From Nocardioides sp. IC4_145 (GTDB taxonomy: Bacteria; Actinomycetota; Actinomycetes; Propionibacteriales; Nocardioidaceae), in NCBI RefSeq assembly GCF_011250565.1, contig NZ_JAANMS010000017.1, forward strand, positions 1-64,000: a stretch of DNA of 64,000 bases, in the 5' to 3' direction. Of this stretch, positions 25,184-34,656 are shown piece by piece. Position 1 is the stretch's first letter, and the number at the start of each line of letters is the position of its first letter. The translations under genes and the position numbers were made by a program. The notes under the pieces are model-generated. The model was not told where the DNA came from, ran no database searches, and saw nothing but the letters and a program-made list of their open reading frames with translations.

Positions 25184-26428
25184 GTGCCCGACGACCACCC
25201 GCCCCTCGCCGGGCAGCCCGACCAGCCGTACGACCTCGCCGTGGTCGGCGCGGGTCCGCTGGGCTCCGCGACCGCCCGGCACGCCGCCGAGTCCGGCGTC
25301 CGCGTGCTCGTGGTCGGCCCGGACGAGCCGGACGACCCGGCGACCCACGAGGGGACGTGGGCCGGCTACTACGACCAGGGGCGGCTCTGCCACGTGCTCG
25401 AGGTGCCGCTGGTGACCTCGATGCTGGCGATGCGCAGCCGGCGGCGCTTCGCGGACCTCACCGCCCGCACCGGGATCGACTTCCTCACCCCGACCCACTC
25501 GGTCACGGTGCTGCCCGGCGGCGCCGGCGCGGGTCCCTCGCTGTGGTTCGACCGTGAGCTGCTGGCGCGCAACGCGGTCGACCTCGGCGTGGAGGTCGAC
25601 CACCTCGACGAGGAGCAGCTGGCCGCGGCGTACCCCTCGCTGACCTTCGAACCCGGCCACGTCGCCCTGCGCGAGCGCGGCGCGGCGATCCTGAACCCGC
25701 GCGCGCTGGTGCAGGCGGAGCTGGCCGCGGCGGTGGCGGCCGGTGCGGAGCTGGTGCGCGACGAGGTCGTCGGGACCGAGCGGGTGGGGGACGCCGTCCG
25801 CCTGAGCACCCGCGGCGGCCGGACCGCGCTGGCCGATCGGGTCGTCCTTGCCACCGGCGCCGCGACGAACGCGACCGGGCTGCTCGACCGGCCGCTGGTC
25901 ACCCCGACCTACGGGGCGACGGTCGTCCTCACCGAGGTCGCCGGCCCGGACGCCGTCGACATGCCGACGATGATGATGATGAAGGTCCGCGACGGCGAGC
26001 GGTTGTACGGCGGCATCGTGATGGCCCCGGTGCCGTACCCGGATCGCCGGTGGTACCTCAAGACCTCCGGTGACAGCCTGCTCCGCCACCCGCTGCACAG
26101 CCGCGAGGAGATCGCCGCGTGGACCCGCACCGGCGGTGACCAGGCGGACCTGGAGGAGACCCGAGCGCTCCTCGACGAGCTCCTGCCGGACCTCGAGGTG
26201 CTGTCGATGCGGACCCGGCCGTGCCTGGTCTGCGCGACCCCCTCGGACCGTCCCTACATCGACTGGGCCGACGACCGCACCGTCGTGGTCGTCGAGGGCG
26301 AGCGGGGTGCGATGGCGGCCGACGAGATCGGTCGACTGGCTGCGGGACTCGCGCTCACCGGCCGGTGGAGCGACCCCCTGCCGCACGGGGTCTTCGCGGC
26401 CGCGTGGGCCGAGCCGGTGCCGGCATGA
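25184..26428 (+). CDS. FAD-dependent oxidoreductase (DAO / sarcosine oxidase-like)
   Basis: The 414-residue protein has an N-terminal dinucleotide-binding motif (YDLAVVGAGPLGSATARHA). The DAO-fold substrate domain and a C-terminal FAD-contact region (VVVVEGERGAMAADEIG) follow. It probably oxidises an amine or amino acid derivative, or another C-N or C-H bond. The substrate is not recognisable. It is divergent from the ligase gene. Its stop overlaps a 13-codon open frame (26425-26466) that may be the relic of a downstream gene. Confidence 0.75.
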   Translation: MPDDHPPLAGQPDQPYDLAVVGAGPLGSATARHAAESGVRVLVVGPDEPDDPATHEGTWAGYYDQGRLCHVLEVPLVTSMLAMRSRRRFADLTARTGIDFLTPTHSVTVLPGGAGAGPSLWFDRELLARNAVDLGVEVDHLDEEQLAAAYPSLTFEPGHVALRERGAAILNPRALVQAELAAAVAAGAELVRDEVVGTERVGDAVRLSTRGGRTALADRVVLATGAATNATGLLDRPLVTPTYGATVVLTEVAGPDAVDMPTMMMMKVRDGERLYGGIVMAPVPYPDRRWYLKTSGDSLLRHPLHSREEIAAWTRTGGDQADLEETRALLDELLPDLEVLSMRTRPCLVCATPSDRPYIDWADDRTVVVVEGERGAMAADEIGRLAAGLALTGRWSDPLPHGVFAAAWAEPVPA

Positions 26429-26466
26429 GCCGCGAGCGCATCGCGATGTACGTGCCGCCCGGCTAG
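26425..26466 (+). pseudogene. Thirteen-codon coupled frame, possible relic of a downstream gene
   Basis: The ATG at 26425 overlaps the upstream stop as ATGA, as genuine operon genes do here. The frame reads MSRERIAMYVPPG and then hits TAG, which overlaps the end of the convergent TetR gene. It may be the start of a gene lost by deletion. A chance frame cannot be excluded. Confidence 0.25.
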
Positions 26467-27131
26467 TCCCGGTCGCCGGCCCCGTCGCCGCTGTCGTCCG
26501 GTGCGGCGACGAGAGCGACCAGCATGTCGACGACGTCGGCGAGCACCCGCGCGGTGGTGCCCGCGACCAGGCCGTCGTCGTCCTGCACCAGGGTCAGCTC
26601 GTGGTCGGCCAGCAGCCGCAGGCTGACGCGGGAGACCCAGCGCACCCGCCGGTCGAACGTCGCCTCGGGGACCCCTGGGAGGGTGGCGCGGAGCCGCTGG
26701 ACGACGAGCTGGTAGGTCGGCGGGTGGAACTCCCCGACCTGCCAGGAGCCTCGCAGCGAGTAGTGGTCGGTGGCGTTCGCGAGGAACCGCAGGTAGTGGG
26801 TACGCCGTGGCTCGCCGGCCGCGCTCTCGACGAGCGGGTGCACCAGCACCCGCACCAGCGCGCGCACGTCCGCGGGCCGGCCGCCGAGCTCCTCGTCCAG
26901 CGCGGTCAACAGCTCTGCGCGACGAGCGTCGATCTGCGCGGAGCGAAGCTGCACGATCGCGTCGACGAGCCCTTGCCGGGACCCGAAGTGGTACTGCGCG
27001 GCGGAGTTGTTGCGCTGCCCCGCCTCCTGCCCGACCCGGCGCAGCGACACCGAGCCGAGACCCTCCTCGGCCACGAGCCGTTCGGCGACCTCGATCATCC
27101 GTCGCCGAGCGTCGCGGTTCTCGTCCTCCAC
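26463..27131 (-). CDS. TetR family transcriptional regulator
   Basis: The 222-residue regulator has an N-terminal helix-turn-helix (VSLRRVGQEAGQRNNSAAQY, then HFGSRQGLVDAI) and a long helical ligand domain. The RNNSAAQYHFGS sequence is common in a subgroup of actinobacterial TetR proteins. The GTG at 27131 starts the protein just before the helix-turn-helix, and longer upstream frame is not supported. It is divergent from the ABC transporter operon, with a palindrome AGACAGTTGTCT between them. It most likely represses that operon. Confidence 0.8.
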   Translation of the reverse strand: MEDENRDARRRMIEVAERLVAEEGLGSVSLRRVGQEAGQRNNSAAQYHFGSRQGLVDAIVQLRSAQIDARRAELLTALDEELGGRPADVRALVRVLVHPLVESAAGEPRRTHYLRFLANATDHYSLRGSWQVGEFHPPTYQLVVQRLRATLPGVPEATFDRRVRWVSRVSLRLLADHELTLVQDDDGLVAGTTARVLADVVDMLVALVAAPDDSGDGAGDRD

Positions 27132-27200
27132 GGGGCCATCGTCGCGCGTCCGGGCGAGGGCCCCGGAGCCGGCCCGCGAGCCGCCCGCCTGCGGTGGAGC

Positions 27201-27212
27201 AGACAGTTGTCT
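27201..27212. promoter_or_regulatory. Palindrome AGACAGTTGTCT, candidate TetR operator
   Basis: AGACA and TGTCT are perfect inverted arms around GT. The site lies between the divergent TetR gene and the ABC transporter operon. Confidence 0.45.
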
Positions 27213-27265
27213 TAGATCCGCCCGTTGAGTGGGACTGGCCCCGAAGTGACCCAGCGCACAGCCCC

Positions 27266-27271
27266 TAGCGT
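27266..27271 (+). promoter_or_regulatory. -10 box TAGCGT upstream of the ABC importer operon
   Basis: TAGCGT lies about 65 bases before the substrate-binding protein ATG. TTGAGT at about 27225 is too far upstream for a standard spacer, so only the -10 is proposed. Confidence 0.35.
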
Positions 27272-27336
27272 CCGGCGCAGCACGGTGCACGGGCGGTCCG
27301 AGCACCTCCCGCACCACCCCGATCCGGAGGAACGAC

Positions 27337-28959
27337 ATGAAGTTGCACCAGGGTGTCCTGGCCCGTCTCGCCGTCACCGCTGTCACCGGCGCCCTGCTGT
27401 TCTCGGGGTGCGCGTCCGACGACGGCGGAAGCAAGGACTCCAACAGCGGGAGCACCGAGGTCGACCGCGGCCGCTACCAGTTCGGCGTCATCGGCGACCA
27501 GCCCGACGCCGGCGAGCCGGTCAAGGGCGGCACCCTCGACTTCGCCGACTACGGCGAGATCCGCAGCCTGAGCCCGGCGGTCAGCTACGCCACCGGCGCC
27601 TCCGGCGGCGGCGCGATGCTCGCGGTCTACGACACGCTGATGACCCTCGACACCGAGACCCAGCAGTTCGAGCCCAAGCTCGCCGAGTCCCTCGAGAGCA
27701 GCGACGACCTCAAGACCTGGACGCTCACCCTGCGCGAGGGCGTCAGCTTCTCCGACGGCACGCCGCTGGACGCGGAGGCCGTGGTCGGCAGCATCAACTG
27801 GTACATGCAGAACCAGGGCGTCGACACCGCCATCCTCGGCCCGAACCTGAAGAACATGGAGGTCGCCGACGAGCGCACCGTCGTGTTCACGATGAACGAG
27901 GCGTGGGCGAAGTTCCCGGCGATGCTGTCGCAGGCCGTTGGCATGATCGTCGCCCCGGCGGCGTACGCCGGCGAGGAGTTCACGCCGATCGGCGCGGGCG
28001 CCTTCGTCTTCGACTCCTACAAGCCCGCCGAGGAGCTCATCCTCAAGGCGAACAAGGACTACTGGGACGGCGCCCCGAACCTCGACGCCATCCGCTTCTT
28101 CTGGCCGCTCGCCGACGAGTCCAAGCTCGACGCGCTCGAGGACGGCAGCGCCGACGTGGCCTTCATGCGTGACCCGAAGGTCGTCGACGAGGTCGTCGAG
28201 GCCGGCATCGCGGGCAACCTGACGCTCACCAGCTTCGGCAACACCATCTCGATCAACAACCGCGAGGGCTACCCGGGCGCCGACCCGCGCGTGCGCCGCG
28301 CGATCGCGCTGGCCTACGACCCGGAGCTGGACTACCAGCGGTCGTACGACGGCAAGGGCCTGCCGGGCAAGGAGATGTTCCCCCCGGAGTCGAAGTGGGA
28401 CACCAGCGAGGCTGCCCTGCCGGTGGACCTCGAGGAGGCCAAGCGTCTCGTCGAGGAGGCCAAGGCCGACGGGTTCGACGGCGAGATCACCTACCTCGAC
28501 GGCTCCGACCCGACCTCGCGCACCCAGGCCGTCGCGATGAAGGCGATGCTCGAGCGCGTGGGCTTCAAGGTGAAGACCGACCTGGTCGCCTCGATCGCCG
28601 ACCAGACCTCCCGCGTCTACGTCGACCACGACTTCGACCTGGCCCGCGGCGCGCTGTCGGCAGCCGAGTCCGACCCGTACCACCGCATGAACAGCGAGTT
28701 CAACTCCGCCAGCTTCGGCAACGCCACCGGCTACGCCTCGGAGGAGATGGACGGCCTGCTGGCCGACCTGCGCGCCGCTGACAGCGACGAGGAGATGAAG
28801 GAGGTCCTCGACAAGATGCAGGCGCTGCACAACGAGGACATCCCGAACGTCGTCTCCGGCGCCAACGCCGCCGTCCACGCGTGGAACGAGAACGTCTACG
28901 GCGTCGAGCTGGGCGCGGAGTACATGCCCGACTTCTCCGACGCCTGGCTGGTGCAGTGA
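27337..28959 (+). CDS. Peptide/nickel-type ABC transporter substrate-binding lipoprotein
   Basis: The 540-residue family 5 extracellular solute-binding protein has a lipoprotein signal peptide: basic start, hydrophobic core and lipobox LFSGC near residue 25. The mature part has the DppA-type pattern (LAESLESSDDLKTWTLTLRE, GVSFSDGTPLDAE, DPRVRRAIALAYD). It delivers a substrate, probably a peptide or amide, to the two permeases downstream. GGAGGAACGAC precedes the ATG. Its stop overlaps the first permease start by four bases. Confidence 0.87.
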   Translation: MKLHQGVLARLAVTAVTGALLFSGCASDDGGSKDSNSGSTEVDRGRYQFGVIGDQPDAGEPVKGGTLDFADYGEIRSLSPAVSYATGASGGGAMLAVYDTLMTLDTETQQFEPKLAESLESSDDLKTWTLTLREGVSFSDGTPLDAEAVVGSINWYMQNQGVDTAILGPNLKNMEVADERTVVFTMNEAWAKFPAMLSQAVGMIVAPAAYAGEEFTPIGAGAFVFDSYKPAEELILKANKDYWDGAPNLDAIRFFWPLADESKLDALEDGSADVAFMRDPKVVDEVVEAGIAGNLTLTSFGNTISINNREGYPGADPRVRRAIALAYDPELDYQRSYDGKGLPGKEMFPPESKWDTSEAALPVDLEEAKRLVEEAKADGFDGEITYLDGSDPTSRTQAVAMKAMLERVGFKVKTDLVASIADQTSRVYVDHDFDLARGALSAAESDPYHRMNSEFNSASFGNATGYASEEMDGLLADLRAADSDEEMKEVLDKMQALHNEDIPNVVSGANAAVHAWNENVYGVELGAEYMPDFSDAWLVQ

Positions 28960-29912
28960 CCCGCAAGCTGGCCCTCCGGGTCGGTGAGCTGGTCCTCGTC
29001 CTCCTGATCGTCTCCCTCGGGGTCTTCTCCCTGATGGCGCTGCTGCCGGGCGACCCGGCGGTGGCGATCCTCGGAGCCGGTCAGCCGCCCGAGGCGTACG
29101 CCGACCTGCGCGAGCAGCTCGGTCTGGACGAGCCGACGTTCAGCCGGTACCTCGACTGGCTGGTGTCGGCGGCGCAGGGGGACCTCGGCCGGTCCGTGGT
29201 CCCCCCGCAGTCCGAGGTGGTCGACCGGATCGTCTCGGCGCTACCGGTGAGCCTCCAGATCGCGGTGATGGGGCTGGTGATGGCCATGCTCATCGCCGTC
29301 CCCGTCGCGATGTGGTCGGCCTACCACGAGGGCGGCATGGTCGACCGGCTCATCAGCGCCGGCACCTTCGCGCTGCTGTCGGTGCCGAGCTTCCTGGCCG
29401 GTCTGCTGCTCATCATGCTGGTCGTCGACGGGACCGGGTGGTTCCCCCGGTCGGAGTGGGTCCGGCTGGGGGAGGGTGACCTGCTCGGCAACCTGCACCA
29501 CGCGTTCCTGCCGGCGCTCACCGTGGCCCTCGCGGAGCTGGCGATGTTCGCCCGGGTGCTCCGCGGGGACCTGATCACGACGCTGCGCGAGGACTTCATC
29601 CTGGCCGCGCGGGCGAAGGGCATGCCGCCGCTGCGGGTGCTGTTCTCCGACGCGCTGCGACCCTCGTCGTTCTCGTTGGTGACGCTGATGGGCCTCAGCC
29701 TCGGCCGGCTCATCGGCAGCACCGTGATCGTCGAGTACCTCTTCTCCCTGCCCGGCATGGGATCGCTGGTCGTCAACGCCGCCAACCAGGGCGACTTCCC
29801 GATGGTCCAGGGTGCGGTGCTGGTGATCGCGGTGCTCTACGTGCTCATCAACGCCGGCATCGACCTCTCCTACGGCTACCTCGACCCCAGGACGCGACGT
29901 GCCCATGTCTGA
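28956..29912 (+). CDS. ABC transporter permease, DppB type
   Basis: The 318-residue permease has about six membrane helices: an N-terminal one after TRKLALRVGELV, then the LLPGDPA segment typical of DppB/OppB. The EAA loop appears as DFILAARAKGMPPLRVL. Helices such as LISAGTFALLSVPSFLAGLL are clear. The GTG at 28956 overlaps the stop of the binding-protein gene. It forms the channel together with the DppC-type permease that overlaps its end. Confidence 0.87.
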   Translation: MTRKLALRVGELVLVLLIVSLGVFSLMALLPGDPAVAILGAGQPPEAYADLREQLGLDEPTFSRYLDWLVSAAQGDLGRSVVPPQSEVVDRIVSALPVSLQIAVMGLVMAMLIAVPVAMWSAYHEGGMVDRLISAGTFALLSVPSFLAGLLLIMLVVDGTGWFPRSEWVRLGEGDLLGNLHHAFLPALTVALAELAMFARVLRGDLITTLREDFILAARAKGMPPLRVLFSDALRPSSFSLVTLMGLSLGRLIGSTVIVEYLFSLPGMGSLVVNAANQGDFPMVQGAVLVIAVLYVLINAGIDLSYGYLDPRTRRAHV

Positions 29913-31008
29913 GCTCACCCAGCCGGAGCCCCCGCTGCTCGAGGCCGAGCCGCCGGAGGCCGCGGCGCTGGCCCCCGCGGCCGGCGCCGACGCGCCGGCA
30001 GCACGCCCACGGCGTACGGCGGTCCTCCTCGGCGCCGGCCTGACCGGCGCCGGCCTGGCGCTGCTCGTGGTCGGTCTCCTCGCCCCGCTCGTCACGGTCG
30101 CCACGCTGGTCCTCGTGCTGGTCGGGCTGGTGCTGGCTGGTGCCGGCGGGTCGCGCCTCGGCCGGGCCGTCGCGGGACCCGGCTTCGACCTGACGTACTG
30201 GTTGGCGATGGCGTGGCTGGTGCTGCTGGTCGGGGTGGCGCTGCTCGCACCGGTGCTGCCCTTCGCCGAGCACGAGGACGTCGCCAGCACCCTGCTGGAG
30301 GAGCCCTTCGCCCGGCCCGACCTGGCCTCCGAGCACCCGCTCGGCACCAACGGCTTCGGCCTGGACCTGCTCGCCCGCTCCGTCTACGGCGCCCGCTCGT
30401 CGTTGCTGATCGCGCTGAGCGCCGTGGTCATCGGCACGATCATCGGTGGTGCGGTCGGCCTGCTGGCCGGCTACTTCCAGAAGAGCGTGGACCGCGTGGT
30501 CGGCGTGCTGACCAACTCGCTGCTGGCCGTGCCGCCGCTCATCCTGCTCATCGCCCTCGCGACGGTGCTGGAGCCGAAGCTGCGCAACATCGCCTTCTCG
30601 CTCGCGCTGCTGACGATCCCCAGCATGGTGCGGCTCGCCCGCGCCACCACGATGGCGTACGCGAACCGCGAGTTCGTGGTCGCGGCCCGCGCCCTCGGGG
30701 CCACGCGGGGCCGGATCATGCTGCGCGAGCTGCTGCCGAACGTGCTGCTGCCGATCGTGTCGCTGGCGATCGTGATGATCTCGATCCTCATCGTCGCCGA
30801 GGCGTCGCTGAGCTTCCTCGGCCTCGGCATCCAGCCGCCGGCACCCACCTGGGGGAACATGATCGCCGAGGGCGAGGGCGACGTGTTCCAAGAGCACCCG
30901 CAGGTCGTCCTGGTGCCCGGCGCCTTCCTCTTCCTGACCGTGTTCGCCTTCAACCTCGTGGGTGAGAAGGCCCGCGCGCGTTGGGACTCCCGGAGCGTGA
31001 AGCTGTGA
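29899..31008 (+). CDS. ABC transporter permease, DppC type, with extra N-terminal helices
   Basis: The 369-residue permease is longer than typical DppC (about 300). The N-terminal ~90 residues are an Ala/Pro-rich segment followed by two hydrophobic helices (AVLLGAGLTGAGLALLVVG, then LVLVLVGLVLAGAGG). The standard core follows, with HPLGTNGFGLDLLARSVYGA and the EAA loop NREFVVAARALGATRGRIM. The GTG at 29899 has AGGA six bases upstream. An ATG at 29905 is an alternative. It overlaps the DppB-type gene by 14 bases. Confidence 0.85.
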   Translation: MPMSELTQPEPPLLEAEPPEAAALAPAAGADAPAARPRRTAVLLGAGLTGAGLALLVVGLLAPLVTVATLVLVLVGLVLAGAGGSRLGRAVAGPGFDLTYWLAMAWLVLLVGVALLAPVLPFAEHEDVASTLLEEPFARPDLASEHPLGTNGFGLDLLARSVYGARSSLLIALSAVVIGTIIGGAVGLLAGYFQKSVDRVVGVLTNSLLAVPPLILLIALATVLEPKLRNIAFSLALLTIPSMVRLARATTMAYANREFVVAARALGATRGRIMLRELLPNVLLPIVSLAIVMISILIVAEASLSFLGLGIQPPAPTWGNMIAEGEGDVFQEHPQVVLVPGAFLFLTVFAFNLVGEKARARWDSRSVKL

Positions 31009-32021
31009 CCGCACCCCTGCTCGAGGTCGACGACCTCCACACCACCTTCCGGACCCCGCGCGGGGCGATGCGTGCCGTCGACGGGGTGTCGCTGAGCCTC
31101 GCGGCCGGCGAGACGCTCGGCATCGTGGGGGAGTCCGGGTCGGGCAAGTCCGTGCTGGGCCGCACGATCATGGGGCTCATCACCAACGGCCCGACCACCG
31201 AGGTCACCGGGTCGGTGCGGCTGGCCGGCGTCGACGTCCACGGTGTCAAGCCGGCCGGGCGGCGCGAGCTGTGGGGCACCACGGTCGCGATGGTCTTCCA
31301 GGACCCGATGACCTCGCTGAACCCGGTGAAGCGGGTCGGGCTGCACCTGACCGAGAGCCTCCGCCTCCACAAGGGGCTCAGCAAGGGTGCCGCCCGCGAG
31401 CGTGCGGTCGAGCTGCTGCGGCAGGTCGGCATCCCGGAGCCGGCGCGCCGGGCGGGCCAGTACCCCCACGAGCTCTCCGGCGGCATGCGCCAGCGCGTCG
31501 TCATCGCGATGGCGCTCGCCTGCGACCCGCAGCTGCTGATCGCCGACGAGCCCACCACCGCCCTCGACGTGACCGTGCAGAAGCAGATCCTCGACCTGCT
31601 CCAGTCGCTGGCCGAGCGGCTTCACATGGCCACGATCCTCGTCAGCCACGACCTCGGCACCGTCGCGGGTCGCACGGACCGGGTGGCGGTGATGTACGCC
31701 GGCCGCGTGGCCGAGTCCGCGGGCACCGACGCCGTCTTCGGCACGCCGCGGCACCCCTACAGCCAGGCGCTCATCGAGTCGATCCCGAGCATCGAGAGCC
31801 GGCCGCACAGCCTGCTCGCCACCATCGAGGGCTCGCCGCCGAACATGCTCGCGCCGCCGGCCGGTTGCCGCTTCGCGGCGCGCTGCCGGTACGCCGTGGA
31901 CCGCTGCCGCGTCGAGGCGCCGGCCCTGGAGCCGCGCGGCGCGGCGGCCGGCTCGGTCGTCGCCTGCCACTTCCCGTTGACCGCACCGCTGCACCACCAG
32001 CACCAGGAGGTCGGAGCATGA
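31005..32021 (+). CDS. ABC transporter ATP-binding protein, DppD type
   Basis: The 338-residue ATPase has Walker A GESGSGKS, signature LSGGM, Walker B LLIADEPTTALD, and the C-terminal oligopeptide/dipeptide domain with the cysteine-rich GCRFAARCRYAVDRC. That Cys pattern binds an iron-sulfur cluster in some Dpp/Opp ATPases. It powers import of the substrate brought by the lipoprotein. The GTG at 31005 overlaps the permease stop, and its stop overlaps the next ATPase. Confidence 0.88.
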   Translation: MTAPLLEVDDLHTTFRTPRGAMRAVDGVSLSLAAGETLGIVGESGSGKSVLGRTIMGLITNGPTTEVTGSVRLAGVDVHGVKPAGRRELWGTTVAMVFQDPMTSLNPVKRVGLHLTESLRLHKGLSKGAARERAVELLRQVGIPEPARRAGQYPHELSGGMRQRVVIAMALACDPQLLIADEPTTALDVTVQKQILDLLQSLAERLHMATILVSHDLGTVAGRTDRVAVMYAGRVAESAGTDAVFGTPRHPYSQALIESIPSIESRPHSLLATIEGSPPNMLAPPAGCRFAARCRYAVDRCRVEAPALEPRGAAAGSVVACHFPLTAPLHHQHQEVGA

Positions 32022-33016
32022 CCGTCACCGAGCAGGCCGCTCCAGCCCGCACCCACGCCTCGACGCTGAAGGCGACCGACGTGGTCGTGGAGTTCCCGGT
32101 CGGCCGCGGGCAGAAGGTCCACGCCGTCTCCGGCGTGAGCCTGGAGGTCCCGCCCGGCACGACGCTGGGCATCCTGGGCGAGTCCGGCTGCGGCAAGTCC
32201 ACGATCGGGCGGGCCCTCATCCAGCTGCCGCCGCCCGACTCCGGCAGCGTGCGGCTGGGCGACCTGGAGCTGACCGAGCTCGGCTCCCGCGACCTGCGCC
32301 GGGCCCGCGCCCGGATGCAGATCATCATGCAGGACCCCGTCTCGGCGCTGAACCCGCGGCGCAAGGTCAAGGACCTGGTCTGGGAGGGCCGCTCGATCTG
32401 GGGCCACGACGGGGAGACGCCGAAGGAGGTGCTCGTCGACGACATGCTCCGCTCGGTCGGCCTGGACCCCGAGGCGGTCCGCGACAAGCACCCGCACGAG
32501 CTCTCGGGCGGGCAGTGCCAGCGGGTCTGCATCGCCCGCGCGCTGATGATGGACCCCGAGGTGCTCATCTGCGACGAGCCGGTCTCGTCCCTCGACGTCT
32601 CGGTGCAGGCCCAGATCCTCAACCTGCTGGAGACCAGCGCCCGCTCGTTCGGCCTGAGCATGGTCTTCATCGCCCACGACGTGTCGGTGGTGAAGAACAT
32701 CAGCGACCAGGTGATGGTGATGTACCTCGGCAAGGCCTGCGAGGTCGTGCCCTCCGACGAGATGCACCGCACCTCGGTGCACCCCTACACCCGGCTGCTG
32801 CTCGCCTCGATCCCCGGCGAGCCGCAGGACCACCCGCACGCCCAGCAGGTCTCGGTCGAGCTGCCCTCGCCGCTCGACCCGCCGTCGGGCTGCCGCTTCC
32901 GCACCCGCTGCCCGATCGCAACCGACCGGTGCGCGGCCGAGGAGCCGCGGATGCGTGAGATCGCGCCGGGCCACACCGTCGCGTGCCACCACGTGGCCGT
33001 CGGGGCCGGCAAGTGA
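32018..33016 (+). CDS. ABC transporter ATP-binding protein, DppF type
   Basis: The 332-residue ATPase has Walker A GESGCGKS, signature LSGGQ, Walker B VLICDEPVSSLD, and a C-terminal domain with GCRFRTRCPIATDRC. It pairs with the DppD-type ATPase to energise the importer. The ATG at 32018 overlaps the upstream stop (ATGA) and its own stop overlaps the amidase start (GTGA), so all five downstream genes look translationally coupled. Confidence 0.88.
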   Translation: MTVTEQAAPARTHASTLKATDVVVEFPVGRGQKVHAVSGVSLEVPPGTTLGILGESGCGKSTIGRALIQLPPPDSGSVRLGDLELTELGSRDLRRARARMQIIMQDPVSALNPRRKVKDLVWEGRSIWGHDGETPKEVLVDDMLRSVGLDPEAVRDKHPHELSGGQCQRVCIARALMMDPEVLICDEPVSSLDVSVQAQILNLLETSARSFGLSMVFIAHDVSVVKNISDQVMVMYLGKACEVVPSDEMHRTSVHPYTRLLLASIPGEPQDHPHAQQVSVELPSPLDPPSGCRFRTRCPIATDRCAAEEPRMREIAPGHTVACHHVAVGAGK

Positions 33017-34446
33017 GCCACATGGCCGACCTCGCAGACCTCGACGCCACCGGTCTCGCGGCGGCGGTCGCGGCCGGCGAGGTGTCGGCTCGCGAGGTCG
33101 CCGAGGCGGCGATCGCCCGCCTCGAGGAGGGCGACGGCCGGCTCAACGTCATGGTGAGCACCCGCTACGAGGAGGCGCTCGCCGAGGTCGACGCCGGGCT
33201 GCCCGACGGCCCACTGCGCGGCGTACCCCTCCTGGTCAAGGACCTCGGCACGTACGTCGCCGGGCTGCCCGCCACGGGAGGGTCGCGGCTGTTCGCCGAC
33301 GCCGTGGCCGATCGGGACTCCGAGGTCGTCACGCGCTACCGGCAGGCGGGGATGGTGGTGCTCGGGACGACCAACACCCCTGAGCTCGGCCTCAACGCCA
33401 GCACGGAGCCGCAGTGGGGCGGGCCGACCCGCAACCCGTGGGCGCCGGACCGGTCCCCGGGCGGCTCGAGCGGCGGGTCGGCGGCGGCCGTCGCGGCCGG
33501 CCTGGTGCCGGTGGCGCACGCCAGTGACGGCGGCGGCTCCATCCGCATCCCCGCCTCGGCGTGCGGCCTCCTGGGGCTCAAGCCTAGCCGCGGCCGGGTC
33601 ACCACCGCCCCGTCGACCGGCTCGCTGTCGAACCTCGTCTCGGTGCACCACGCCGTCACCACGACCGTCCGCGACAGCGCCCTGCTGCTCGACCTGACCG
33701 CCGGGCCGCTGCCCGGCGACGCCTACGTCGCCCCGACCCCGACCGGGTCCTACGTGGAGGCCGCGCGGACGGACCCGGGGCGGCTGCGGATCGGGATGTA
33801 CACCGTTCTCGCCGGCCGCGAGACCCACCCCGAGTGCGTCGCGGCCACGCTCGCCACCGCGCGGCTGCTCGAGGAGCTCGGCCACGAGGTGGTGCCGATC
33901 GAGGCGCCGTACGACGCCGCCGAGGTCGCCGCCCGGTCGGGCCTGGTCATGGGCGCCAACCTGGTCGTCACCGTGCAGGACCGCCTGGCCGAGCTCGGCC
34001 GCGACCTGCGCGAGGACGACCTCGAGCCGTTCACCCGGCTGCTCCACGACCACTACAGCTCGCTGTCGGCCGCCGACCTCAACCGCGCGCTGCGCTACCT
34101 CCAGGAGGTCGGCTGGCAGGTCGGCGCGGCCTTCCGCGACCACGACCTGCTGCTCACCCCGACGCTCGCGCAGCCGGCGCCGCCGCTCGGCCTGCTCGAC
34201 ACGACCCGGCCCGAGGCGATCTACGAGCACGCGTCGACGTACTCGGGCTTCACCAGCGTCTTCAACGTGACCGGCATGCCCGCGGTGTCGGTGCCCACGG
34301 GCACGGACACCACCGGCGTCCCCATCGGCGTCCAGCTCGCCGCCGACCTCGGCAGCGAGGGGTTGCTCCTCGCCGTGGCCGGCCAGCTCGAGCAGGCACG
34401 GCCCTGGTCACGTCACGCTCCCGCCCCACCTGCTGGTCGCGGATGA
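33013..34446 (+). CDS. Amidase (amidase signature family)
   Basis: The 477-residue enzyme has the amidase signature: catalytic Lys in GVPLLVKDLG, the Gly/Ser loop in SPGGSSGGSAAAVAAG and the nucleophile region ASDGGGSIRIPAS. It hydrolyses an amide bond in the cytoplasm. Because it is coupled to a peptide-type importer, the imported substrate is likely an amide or short peptide derivative that is cleaved here. The GTG at 33013 overlaps the transporter stop. ATG 33022 is possible. Confidence 0.85.
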   Translation: MSHMADLADLDATGLAAAVAAGEVSAREVAEAAIARLEEGDGRLNVMVSTRYEEALAEVDAGLPDGPLRGVPLLVKDLGTYVAGLPATGGSRLFADAVADRDSEVVTRYRQAGMVVLGTTNTPELGLNASTEPQWGGPTRNPWAPDRSPGGSSGGSAAAVAAGLVPVAHASDGGGSIRIPASACGLLGLKPSRGRVTTAPSTGSLSNLVSVHHAVTTTVRDSALLLDLTAGPLPGDAYVAPTPTGSYVEAARTDPGRLRIGMYTVLAGRETHPECVAATLATARLLEELGHEVVPIEAPYDAAEVAARSGLVMGANLVVTVQDRLAELGRDLREDDLEPFTRLLHDHYSSLSAADLNRALRYLQEVGWQVGAAFRDHDLLLTPTLAQPAPPLGLLDTTRPEAIYEHASTYSGFTSVFNVTGMPAVSVPTGTDTTGVPIGVQLAADLGSEGLLLAVAGQLEQARPWSRHAPAPPAGRG

Positions 34447-34656
34447 CGTGACCCGGTGGGACGCGCCGGGCGAGCACGGCCGGTCTACCCGAATTGGGGG
34501 ATGCGCCGGCAGCGGTGACCGGCGCACGCTGGCGGCAGAGACCTGCCCGCCGGCTGTAGTGGGGTCCCACGGCGACGCACGCCGACGCCCGCCCCTACAC
34601 CTGCTCCCGCTGCTGGCCCGCACGGAGACGGGACTGCGGTCGGCGGGCCGGTCCCG

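Noticed and set aside
23372..26386. A 1004-residue frame merging the ligase with sequence opposite the DAO gene
   Set aside because: The ligase has a good start with AGGAGAG at 25021. The extra part is antisense to the FAD oxidoreductase.
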